Part shown: positions 31,772-39,803 of the stretch, in pieces
Layout: the number at the start of each line of letters is the position of its first letter
How positions within the stretch are numbered: the first letter of the stretch is position 1
From: an uncultured delta proteobacterium
GTDB taxonomy: Bacteria > Myxococcota > Myxococcia > Myxococcales > 40CM-4-68-19
NCBI GenBank assembly: GCA_903911145.1
Contig: CAIWCD010000030.1
Location: forward strand, 1-64,000
Direction of reading: 5' to 3'
DNA: 64,000 nucleotides
Position numbers and translations under genes: made by a program
The notes under the pieces: generated by a model
The model's database searches: none
Told to the model about the DNA's origin: nothing
What the model saw: the letters and a program-made list of their open reading frames with translations, nothing else

Positions 31772-32821
31772 TTAGAAGCTCCCCGCGAGCATAAGGCCAG
31801 TCGGGCCAACCTCAAGCTGCGCGGTGGCAACGGTCGGGTCCTGATTAAAAATCAATAAGCCCGCGCCGCCGAGCACCAGCACTCCCGCGCCGATTCCTGC
31901 GCCCCAGGCGATCGAGTTGATCAAGTGCACCGACGACGAATCCTTGGTTAAGGCGTTGACGTCCTCATAACCGCCGGTCTGTAGCTTGTTGGTGATCGAC
32001 TCGCCCGCCATCATCGACACGCCCGAGGCGATCAGGCTCGCCGCGCCGAGCCCGAGCACGACCCATCCTGCCTTGCGCAGCGCCGCGTGGCGGGAGAGCG
32101 CGGCCTCTTCATCCTGCTTCTTCTTCACGGCCGCAGCGGCATTGGCGGCCGACTGCGCGGCGGCATTGATCTCCCTCTGCTTGTCCTCCTGCGCTGTGTC
32201 CCACTTGCCCTGCTCCTCGCGCGTCTTCTGCTGCTCCTGCGCGGCGCGAATCTCCGCGTCGAGCATCAGCTGCACGGGCGCGAGCAGCGCGGGGATATTC
32301 GCGCGCAGATCGCTGATCAATGCCGTGTCATTCGCGCCCATCGCCATGATGGAGCTCAGCTGCGTTCCATTGCGCACCTGCCACAGACGCATCTCGAGTT
32401 CGAGCGTCGCGCCCGCGCGGCGCAGCCGGCCGTCGACGATATATTCCGCGCCGACCTGCTTGCCCGTCGTCGCCGCGCACTGGTCATCGCAGCCCGCCGC
32501 GAGCTCTGGCCCGAGCAGATCGATGATGTTCTCCTTGGTCATCACGCCGAGCCCGGGAATCGTTCCCGTCGTCTGCTGGCGCACCACGAACGTTGCGCGG
32601 TCAATCAGCGCCTTCTCATCCGGCGTCGGCTTGGTCATCACCGGATCGAGGACGGCGAACTTGAATTGCGACGCGAGCACCGTCCGATCGGGCACGTGTG
32701 CATAGAGTTTGCCGGCCGGTGATGCAGGCGCATCAGCGGGCCGGGCCGAGTTTTCCGTTGCAGCCTGGGCAGCTCCCAGGGCAAGCCAGACAATGAGAAC
32801 CAACGCATAGGAAGATCGCAT
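31772..32821 (-). CDS. Envelope protein with TolB/CsgG-like N-terminal domain, coiled coil and membrane helices
   Basis: The 349-residue protein has a signal peptide (about 1-21). A domain of about 140 residues resembles the peptidoglycan-associated FlgO/CsgG-like module that includes a YIVDGRLRRAGATLELEMRLWQ segment. A charged coiled-coil region follows (about 195-245), with EEQGKW and KKKQDEEA. Two glycine-rich hydrophobic stretches (about 255-275 and 305-330) then suggest membrane insertion. The family is not certain. It is the first gene of the probable pair with the Cys-rich lipoprotein. The divergent gene at 33043 lies 221 bases away; that spacer shows no gene. Confidence 0.65.
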   Translation of the reverse strand: MRSSYALVLIVWLALGAAQAATENSARPADAPASPAGKLYAHVPDRTVLASQFKFAVLDPVMTKPTPDEKALIDRATFVVRQQTTGTIPGLGVMTKENIIDLLGPELAAGCDDQCAATTGKQVGAEYIVDGRLRRAGATLELEMRLWQVRNGTQLSSIMAMGANDTALISDLRANIPALLAPVQLMLDAEIRAAQEQQKTREEQGKWDTAQEDKQREINAAAQSAANAAAAVKKKQDEEAALSRHAALRKAGWVVLGLGAASLIASGVSMMAGESITNKLQTGGYEDVNALTKDSSSVHLINSIAWGAGIGAGVLVLGGAGLLIFNQDPTVATAQLEVGPTGLMLAGSF

Positions 32822-33042
32822 ACCGCGCGGATAGCATGACTCCTGCGAGAATTGTTACAACTTCGATACAGGCGAAGACGCGAGCAGCGGACAGCGACGA
32901 GTCCACGCGAATGAATCGCCCGCGCCCAGCAGGCTCCGCGTCTAAGCCCAAGGTCCCGGCGACGCGCGCAGCGGCGATTGAAGAACAGCAACAGTCGATA
33001 AAATTCGGTTGCGTTCATATCTCGATTTGATAGGCAGAAAAA

Positions 33043-33744
33043 ATGACCCAGTTGGCCGTTCGTCGCGCCTCCGCGAATCGGTTGTATCGATCGCTTCCGA
33101 CGCACCTCTTGCTTGCTCTCGCCCTCTGTGCGCCGATTGCGGCGCGCGCGGACGACGACTCCGACTCGGATCCCGGACCCGATCCATTTCACCAGAAGCG
33201 CACGGCCGCGATGGGCCCTGCGTTCTGGCTCGACGCGCAGGTCGGCCGCAACGCGCCCGGCGGGTTCTTCGTCGGTCCGGAGATCGCAGGACACGGCGTC
33301 GTCGCGGGCCCGTTCTCGATGGATATCTTCGGCGGTCTCTATTACGTCAGCGGCGGCGCGGGACCGGTGACCTACGACTCCGAATTTGCTGTCGGCACAC
33401 CGTTCTGGATCGATGGAATCCGACTCGTGGTTGAGCCGCAGATCGGAATGGGGCTCGACGGCATCTCCATCGTGAATGGCTTCGTCCGCTTCGGCCTCAA
33501 CCTCTACAAGCCGATCGGTTCGAGCGACTTCGTGCTCAACACCGAATACCTCAAGACCGTCAACGGCACGGCCGATGGCCTTCGCCTCAAGCTCTTCTGG
33601 GTGCCCGGTGCCGGCAGCCTCGCGCCCGGCGCGGTGACGGCCTCGGACCGGCACGGACTCTTCTACGGCATCCGCTCCGAGATCTGGTTCGGCAACGATT
33701 CAGGCGTGTCGCTCGCGGCGCTTGTCGGCTGGCAGTTCGATTAA
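33043..33744 (+). CDS. Predicted outer-membrane beta-barrel protein
   Basis: The 233-residue protein has an N-terminal signal peptide ending near ARA (about 35), then an Asp-rich linker and alternating hydrophobic strands with aromatic residues and a C-terminal phenylalanine-containing strand (VGWQFD). This fits a small outer-membrane barrel of unknown function. There is no diagnostic family motif. ATG 33043 is preceded by an A-rich stretch rather than a strong ribosome binding site. The next gene, also a predicted exported protein, is 66 bases downstream. Confidence 0.6.
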   Translation: MTQLAVRRASANRLYRSLPTHLLLALALCAPIAARADDDSDSDPGPDPFHQKRTAAMGPAFWLDAQVGRNAPGGFFVGPEIAGHGVVAGPFSMDIFGGLYYVSGGAGPVTYDSEFAVGTPFWIDGIRLVVEPQIGMGLDGISIVNGFVRFGLNLYKPIGSSDFVLNTEYLKTVNGTADGLRLKLFWVPGAGSLAPGAVTASDRHGLFYGIRSEIWFGNDSGVSLAALVGWQFD

Positions 33745-33810
33745 TGGTCGACCGATTTTAATCATCCACGAATCTCCTTTCTTCACTTCGCTCCCATCGG
33801 GGGAATTGCC

Positions 33811-34644
33811 ATGCGTCTTCGTTCAGTGATTGCCGCTGTTCTTCTTCTCTCAGCCTGCGCCTCCGGACCGCAGGAGGTCCCCACGCATAAGGCGCCGCTG
33901 AACGACGCGGAGAAGGAGGCTTTTCGCAAAGTGCTCGGCATCCACGAGAGCTTCTTCGAGCTGTTTGACTATGTGAACTATGGCGCGCTCGTCGCGGCGA
34001 TCGGGCCCAACGGCGCCAAGGGGCTCTACCAGGAGCCGATCTCGCCCAATCTGAAGCTGCGCCTTGACGGCACGACGCCGCCCTATACGGGAACTGCGAC
34101 GGTAACGATCTCTCCGCGCCCGGTTGCATTTCTCGCGGAATCGAAGGTCCCCAACGTCACGATCGGCGGCAATCCGGCGATGGATCGCGATCACTATTTC
34201 ATCGTGCATTTCGTCTGCGAGACCGACGTGGTCTTCACCAAGACCGGAATCACGTTCAACAAGGGAGCGACGCTCGACTTCCTCCTCGATCTCCATCAGA
34301 AGTGGGATTACGACTCCGGTTCCGGCTCATATGCACCAACACTCGAGATGATGTTCTCCAACGAGCACTGGATGCTGCCGGCAGGGGCGATCACGGGAGT
34401 CGCCGCGAGCGGATTCCTCGTCTATGCCCACGAGGTGTCGCCGGGCAAGCGCAGGATCTTCACCGGAGGAAACCTCCAATATCAGATTCCCGGGGCCATC
34501 CCGGCCGTTGAATATCAAGGGCGTCTGGACGGGGCGCCGGTACTTCAGATCGGCACCGAGCCGTACGACACCTGGAATTACGCGACGGTGCTGGCGCCTC
34601 TGACGCAGCATACGGACGACTATATCGATCAGCAGATGAAGTAA
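33811..34644 (+). CDS. Lipoprotein of unknown function
   Basis: The 277-residue protein has a clear lipobox, LLSAC, near residue 16 and a GGGGG purine run before the ATG. The mature part is of mixed beta content with segments such as DLHQKWDYDSGSG and GKRRIFTGGNLQ. I recognise no domain. It is transcribed with the barrel candidate upstream, and the pair ends at a bidirectional hairpin shared with the convergent dihydroorotate-dehydrogenase-like gene. Confidence 0.68.
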   Translation: MRLRSVIAAVLLLSACASGPQEVPTHKAPLNDAEKEAFRKVLGIHESFFELFDYVNYGALVAAIGPNGAKGLYQEPISPNLKLRLDGTTPPYTGTATVTISPRPVAFLAESKVPNVTIGGNPAMDRDHYFIVHFVCETDVVFTKTGITFNKGATLDFLLDLHQKWDYDSGSGSYAPTLEMMFSNEHWMLPAGAITGVAASGFLVYAHEVSPGKRRIFTGGNLQYQIPGAIPAVEYQGRLDGAPVLQIGTEPYDTWNYATVLAPLTQHTDDYIDQQMK

Positions 34645-34651
34645 TGGGCGT

Positions 34652-34680
34652 GGCCTGACGACGCGTGCCCGTGTCAGGCC
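34652..34680. terminator. Bidirectional hairpin between convergent genes
   Basis: Perfect 8-bp arms GGCCTGAC (34652-34659) and GTCAGGCC (34673-34680) flank a 13-base loop. The right arm overlaps the stop codon of the minus-strand gene ending at 34674. The plus-strand gene stops eight bases before the left arm. Confidence 0.55.
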
Positions 34681-35699
34681 TTCCAGCTCTGTAGAATGCG
34701 CATGTAGTTGCCGCGCTCGAATGCGGCGGGGTTCGGGCAGCGCGATAGATTCATGCAGCCGCGCAGCTCGGTGAGCGAGGCATATTCATGCTCGCTCATC
34801 CAGCTGCCCAGGGCGTCGCGCATCGCCTTGATATGCGACGGACCCTGGCGCAGGAGGCTTGAGACCATCTGCACCGCAGTTGCTCCTGCCATCAGCGCCT
34901 TGACCGCATCGAGCGCGGTATGCACGCCTCCCGAGGCGGCGAGATCGAGCTTGCGCTGGCCCGAGAGAATCGCCAGCCAGCGCAGGCGCAGGAGCAGCTC
35001 TGACGAATCAGAGAGGTGCAGTTCGGGCCGGACTTCGAGCTCCTCGATATCGATATCGGGTTGATAGAACCGATTAAAGAGCACCAGCCCGCGCGCACCC
35101 GCAACCTCGAGGCGCAGCGCGAAGTTCGAGAATGAGGAAAAGAAGGGGGAGAGCTTCACGGCAATGGGGATCCGTGATGCAGCACGGACGGCGGCCACCA
35201 TCTCGAGAGTGCGCTGCTCGACATCGGCGGCGCTCTCGGTGGGATCGCTGGCGACGTAATAGACATTCAGCTCAAGCGCATCGGCGCCGGCCTGCTCAAT
35301 CAACCGCGCATAGTCGAGCCAGCCGCTCCTGGTAATGCCATTGAGCGAGGCAATCACGGGGACGCGTACGGCCGCCTTGATCTTGCGCAACTGCTCCAGA
35401 TACGCCGTGGGACCGAGCCGATATTCGTCGGGCTTCGGAAAGAATGACGACGCTTCCGAGAATGCATCGGTGTTGGAATCAACGTCCTGCAGCGTGCGCG
35501 CGCGCTCGGTCTCGATCTGCTCCTCGAAGAGGGAATGCATGACGATCGCGCCGACGCCTGCATCCTCCAGTTTGCGCACGGCGCCGAGATCATCGACGAG
35601 CGGCGAGGCGCCCGCGATGAACGGGTTGTCGAGCGCAAGACCGAGATAGTTCGTCCGCAGATCGATGCTTGAGGGCGTAGCAGGAATCGTCGTGCTCAT
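34674..35699 (-). CDS. Dihydroorotate-dehydrogenase-like flavoprotein
   Basis: The 341-residue FMN TIM-barrel protein resembles class 1 dihydroorotate dehydrogenases: DLRTNYLGLALDNPFIAGASPL, VIASLNGITR-x-GW, KLSPFFSS and the phosphate-binding AGATAVQMVSSL. Such paralogues often sit next to pyruvate:ferredoxin oxidoreductase genes. Here it overlaps the PFOR stop by ATGA, indicating coupling. Proteins of this kind usually lack a confirmed pyrimidine role; an electron-transfer function with ferredoxin is an inference. The catalytic base position (Cys or Ser in true enzymes) is not assigned with confidence. Confidence 0.85.
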   Translation of the reverse strand: MSTTIPATPSSIDLRTNYLGLALDNPFIAGASPLVDDLGAVRKLEDAGVGAIVMHSLFEEQIETERARTLQDVDSNTDAFSEASSFFPKPDEYRLGPTAYLEQLRKIKAAVRVPVIASLNGITRSGWLDYARLIEQAGADALELNVYYVASDPTESAADVEQRTLEMVAAVRAASRIPIAVKLSPFFSSFSNFALRLEVAGARGLVLFNRFYQPDIDIEELEVRPELHLSDSSELLLRLRWLAILSGQRKLDLAASGGVHTALDAVKALMAGATAVQMVSSLLRQGPSHIKAMRDALGSWMSEHEYASLTELRGCMNLSRCPNPAAFERGNYMRILQSWKA

Positions 35700-38600
35700 G
35701 ACTTCTTATCCTCTGCGGCGGGCGCCGCCTGTGCGGGCTTGGCGGCATGTTCCACGGGCCGGGCCATATGCTGGTAGAGCGCGTAACGCTCCTCGACATT
35801 GTGCTGCGCGCGACCCATCAAGGTCTTGAAGCGTTCGGGATTCTGCTGCTCGACGACGCGGAAGCGGGTCTCGTTGCGCGCGTAATCGATGATCTTGCCT
35901 TTCGGGGCCACCGAATCGAGACGCAGCGGACTCACTCCCTCGGCTGCATTGCGCGGATCATATCGATAGAGCGGCCAATACCCCGTCTCGACCGCGAGCT
36001 TCTGCTGCGCGGGCCCCTTCGCGAGATCGTATCCGTGCGCGATGCAGTGCGAGAAGGCGATGATTAATGAAGTGCCGGGATAAGCATCGGCCTCGGCCAG
36101 CGTCTTGACCGTCTGCGCGTCCTTCGCGCCGAAGGCGATCTGCGCGACATAGACGTTGCCATAGGCCATCGCGAGCATTCCCAGATCCTTCTTGCCCGTC
36201 GCCTTGCCGGCCGCCGCGAACTTCGCCGACGCGCCCATCGGCGTCGACTTCGACTGCTGTCCGCCCGTATTCGAATAGACCTCGGTATCGAGCACGAGGA
36301 TATTCACGTCGCGCCCCTGCGCCAGCACATGGTCAAGACCGCCGTAGCCGATGTCATAGGCCCAGCCGTCGCCGCCGACGATCCAGACGCTGCGCCGCAC
36401 GAGCGAATCGGCGAGCAACTCAAGCCGACGGGCATCGAGCGTCTGCATCGGCGCGAGCTTCTCTTTCAACGCCAGTACCCGCGCGCGCATCTCGCGCACA
36501 TTGGCCTCACCGTGCTGCTCGCCCTTCAGCAGACCATCGACGAGCGGATCGCCGAGTTGGGGCGCGAGCCGCGTGACGATCTCCTGCGCCATCTTCTGCT
36601 GCTGATCCACAGCGAGTCGGATCCCGAATCCAAACTCCGCGTTGTCCTCGAAGAGCGAGTTGGCCCACGCCGGCCCGCGCCCATCGCGGTTCTTCGTATA
36701 GGGCGTGGTCGGGAGATTGCCGCCATAGATCGACGAGCAGCCGGTGGCATTGGCGATGATTGCGCGATCGCCGAAGAGCTGCGTCATTAACTTGATATAG
36801 GGCGTCTCGCCGCAGCCATTACAGGCGCCCGAGTATTCAAAGAGCGGCTCGAGCAGCTGCGCACCCTTGACGTCGATCGGCACCTTCGTGCGATCCGCCT
36901 CGGGCAGTCCGAGGAAGAACTCATAGTTCTCTCTCTCCGCTGCGCGGATGGGCGGCTGCGCAACCATCTCGATCGACTTGTGCCGCGGATTCTTCTTATC
37001 CTTCGCCGGGCAGATCTCGGTGCAGAGCGAGCAGCCGGTGCAATCCTCGGGCGCCACCTGGACGGTATATTTCGATGGGCCGAAATCGTTCGCCTTGTAA
37101 TCAACTGATTTGAAGGTCGCTGGCGCGTTCTTGAGATTGCCCTCGTCGTAGACCTTCACGCGAATCGCTGCGTGCGGGCAGACCATCGCGCACTTGTTGC
37201 ACTGGATGCAGATCGACGCGTCCCACGAGGGGATCTCGAGCGCGAGGTTGCGCTTCTCCCATCGCGCGGTCGCGGTCGGCCAGGTGCCATCGACGGGAAA
37301 CGCGCTCACGGGCAGCGCATCGCCCTTGCCGGCGAGCATGACCGCCGTGACCTTCTGGACGAAATCGGGCGCGCGGTCGGAGACGATCGGCGGGAGGCGA
37401 ATGGCCGAGCTTGCAGCGTTGGGAACGCGAACTTCGTTCAGATAGGCGAGCGAATCGTCGACTACGGCATAGTTCTTCGCGACGACCTCGTCGCCCTTCG
37501 CGCCATAGGTCTTTTTAATCTGCCGCTTGATGTATCCAATCGCCTCGTCGCGCGGGAAGATGTTGGCGAGCGCGAAGAAGCAGGTCTGCATGACCGTGTT
37601 GATGCGCCCGCCCATTCCAGCGCGCCGCGCGACGTCGCCGGCGTCGATGCAATAGACGCGCAGTTTCAATTCAATGATCCGCTCCTGAACCTCGCGCGGG
37701 AGCTGGTTCCAGATCGCGTCGGGGCCATAGATCGAATTGAGCAGCAGCGTCGCGCCCGGTTGCGCCGTCTCGAGCACGTCATACTTCTCGAGAAATCCCC
37801 ACTGGTGGACGGCGATGAATCCGGCCCGCCGAATCAGATAGCTCGATTGAATCGGCCGCGGCCCGAAGCGCAGATGCGAGGTGGTAATCGCGCCCGACTT
37901 CTTCGAGTCATAGACGAAATATCCTTGTGCATACTGATCCGTCTCTTCGCCGATGATCTTGATCGAGTTCTTGTTCGCGCCAACCGTTCCGTCTGCGCCG
38001 AGGCCATAGAACACCGCGCGCACGACGTCCGCCGGCTCGATATCAAACTGGCCATCGACGGGAAGAGAGAGTCCGGTGACGTCATCGACGATACCAACCG
38101 TGAAGCGCCGACGCGGCTTCTCTTTGAGCAACTCGTCGTAGATTGCCTTCACCATCGCGGGCGTGAACTCCTTCGACGAGAGGCCATAGCGGCCGCCGAT
38201 CACGCGCGGATGATTCGCGCAGAGTCCGTCCTCCTGCGCTTCGCGCAGCGTCGCGACCACGTCGAGAAAGAGTGGATCACCGAGCGCGCCGGGCTCCTTG
38301 GTTCGGTCGAGCACGGCGATCGTCTTCACGCTCGCGGGCAGCGCGCCGATGAAATGCTCGGCCGACCACGGGCGATAGAGCCGCACCTTGAGCAACCCGA
38401 TCTTCTCGCCTCGCGCGAGGGCCCAATCGACATATTCGTGCGTCGCCTCTGCGCCCGAACCCATCATCACGATCACCCGCTCCGCCTGCGGATGGCCGAC
38501 GTAATCGAATAAATTGTAATGGCGCCCCGTGAGTGCGCCAAAGCGGGCCATCTCCTCGCGCACGACGGTCGGGCAGTTCAGATAGTAGGGATTGCAGGCC

Positions 38601-39301
38601 TCGCGCGCCTGGAAGAAGACGTCCGGATTCTGCGCGGTGCCTCTGAGCGTCGGCGCATCGGGCGTGAGGCCACGGCGTCGATGCGCCGCGATCGCCTCTT
38701 CACTGATCATCGCGCGCAGCGTCTCGTCGTCGAGCACGGCGAGCTTCGCGACCTCGTGCGAGGTGCGAAACCCGTCGAAGAAATTCATGAAGGGAATGCG
38801 CGCGCGCAACGTCGCTGCGTGAGCAATCAGCGCCATATCCTGCGCCTCCTGCACCGAGTTTCCGCAGAGCATCGCGAAGCCGGTTGCGCGGCAGGCCATG
38901 ACATCCGCGTGGTCGCCGAAGATCGAGAGCGCATGCGCGGCCAGCGTGCGAGCCGAGACGTGCATGACGAACGGCGTGAGCTCGCCGGCGATCTTGTACA
39001 TATTGGGGATCATCAGCAGCAGGCCCTGCGACGCCGTGAAGGTCGTCGCGAGCGCTCCCGCAGAGAGAGCGCCGTGGACCGCTCCCGCAGCGCCTCCCTC
39101 CGACTGCATCTCGGAAACCTGGGGCACCGTTCCCCAGAGATTCGGCGAGCTCCCCGCGGCCCACTCGTCCGACTGCTCGCCCATCGAGGACGAAGGCGTG
39201 ATCGGATAGATGGCGATCACCTCGGAGAGCCGGTACGCGACGGAGGCGACGGCATAGTTCCCGTCGAGCGTGCGCATCACGCGCGGTGCGGTGGTCGACA
39301 T
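35696..39301 (-). CDS. nifJ: Pyruvate:ferredoxin (flavodoxin) oxidoreductase
   Basis: The 1201-residue single-chain enzyme oxidises pyruvate and CoA to acetyl-CoA and CO2 while reducing ferredoxin. Domains in order: pyruvate-binding domain with YPITPSSSMGE near residue 35, a CoA-binding domain, the gamma domain (about 420-620), a double [4Fe-4S] region with CNKCAMVCPH and CTGCSLCTEICP, and the TPP domain with SGACNGCGETPY and a Mg-binding region. ATG 39301 follows AGGAG; the frame to 39373 extends beyond the family start. Length matches NifJ. The gene is divergent from korA. It supplies reduced ferredoxin and fits the need of the benzoyl-CoA reductase. Confidence 0.96.
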   Translation of the reverse strand: MSTTAPRVMRTLDGNYAVASVAYRLSEVIAIYPITPSSSMGEQSDEWAAGSSPNLWGTVPQVSEMQSEGGAAGAVHGALSAGALATTFTASQGLLLMIPNMYKIAGELTPFVMHVSARTLAAHALSIFGDHADVMACRATGFAMLCGNSVQEAQDMALIAHAATLRARIPFMNFFDGFRTSHEVAKLAVLDDETLRAMISEEAIAAHRRRGLTPDAPTLRGTAQNPDVFFQAREACNPYYLNCPTVVREEMARFGALTGRHYNLFDYVGHPQAERVIVMMGSGAEATHEYVDWALARGEKIGLLKVRLYRPWSAEHFIGALPASVKTIAVLDRTKEPGALGDPLFLDVVATLREAQEDGLCANHPRVIGGRYGLSSKEFTPAMVKAIYDELLKEKPRRRFTVGIVDDVTGLSLPVDGQFDIEPADVVRAVFYGLGADGTVGANKNSIKIIGEETDQYAQGYFVYDSKKSGAITTSHLRFGPRPIQSSYLIRRAGFIAVHQWGFLEKYDVLETAQPGATLLLNSIYGPDAIWNQLPREVQERIIELKLRVYCIDAGDVARRAGMGGRINTVMQTCFFALANIFPRDEAIGYIKRQIKKTYGAKGDEVVAKNYAVVDDSLAYLNEVRVPNAASSAIRLPPIVSDRAPDFVQKVTAVMLAGKGDALPVSAFPVDGTWPTATARWEKRNLALEIPSWDASICIQCNKCAMVCPHAAIRVKVYDEGNLKNAPATFKSVDYKANDFGPSKYTVQVAPEDCTGCSLCTEICPAKDKKNPRHKSIEMVAQPPIRAAERENYEFFLGLPEADRTKVPIDVKGAQLLEPLFEYSGACNGCGETPYIKLMTQLFGDRAIIANATGCSSIYGGNLPTTPYTKNRDGRGPAWANSLFEDNAEFGFGIRLAVDQQQKMAQEIVTRLAPQLGDPLVDGLLKGEQHGEANVREMRARVLALKEKLAPMQTLDARRLELLADSLVRRSVWIVGGDGWAYDIGYGGLDHVLAQGRDVNILVLDTEVYSNTGGQQSKSTPMGASAKFAAAGKATGKKDLGMLAMAYGNVYVAQIAFGAKDAQTVKTLAEADAYPGTSLIIAFSHCIAHGYDLAKGPAQQKLAVETGYWPLYRYDPRNAAEGVSPLRLDSVAPKGKIIDYARNETRFRVVEQQNPERFKTLMGRAQHNVEERYALYQHMARPVEHAAKPAQAAPAAEDKKS

Positions 39302-39479
39302 AGGGCTTTTAGACTCCTGGCCTGCGGGCAAGAACGCCAGGGTCCCCAAAGCAAGGCCCGCGCCGTGCTTCATTCATGCGGCTGCCTTGCGCGAGAACGG
39401 GTCGTACCGATTGTGCGCAGCGACCGATGAGGGAGCGGGGCGCACGCAATCTATGCGCGCCATCGGCACTGCGCGAAGA

Positions 39480-39803
39480 GTGTGCGCAATTGGGGCGCGC
39501 GCGAGACCTGGCGGCGAAAGATCTGCCCTCGGCCTCCGCGTTGGACGGCGATCTGCGACGCGCCAATCAAGCGTTCGAAGAGTCTGTCGGGCGCACGCAG
39601 GGCCGCTCGATCAGCCAGCGCAATTCGTGCGGCGGCCACCAATCGGGCCGAAGCGTGTCGGCTGCCGAAGCGCGTTGGAGAGCGCCAGGACGACCCTTGC
39701 AACGCGAGTGCACGCTTCTTGCAAAACGCCCGGGCTCGACGTGGACGAAACGGTGCAACGAACTGTTGCGCCGACGGGCTTACGAACGCGGAGATCGGGC
39801 GAC
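39480..39803 (+). pseudogene. luxR-like: Possible decayed C-terminus of a LuxR-family regulator
   Basis: The 502-base nifJ-korA spacer contains, in correct order but in three different frames, short stretches like the C-terminal part of large LuxR/MalT-type ATPases. These are DGDLRRANQAFEE (from 39544), GARRAARSASAIRAAATNRAE, ALESARTTLATRVHASCKTPG (from about 39672) and GLTNAEIGR (39776-39802), the last matching the opening of the LuxR helix-turn-helix. The order and spacing suggest an eroded gene with several frameshifts that ends abruptly at korA. No intact gene is present. This could be coincidence. Confidence 0.35.

Noticed and set aside
37172-38512. 446-residue plus-strand ORF opposite nifJ, and 40563-41999 minus-strand ORF opposite korA
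   Set aside because: Antisense shadows of well-recognised enzymes with Arg/Asp-rich composition and no family motif.
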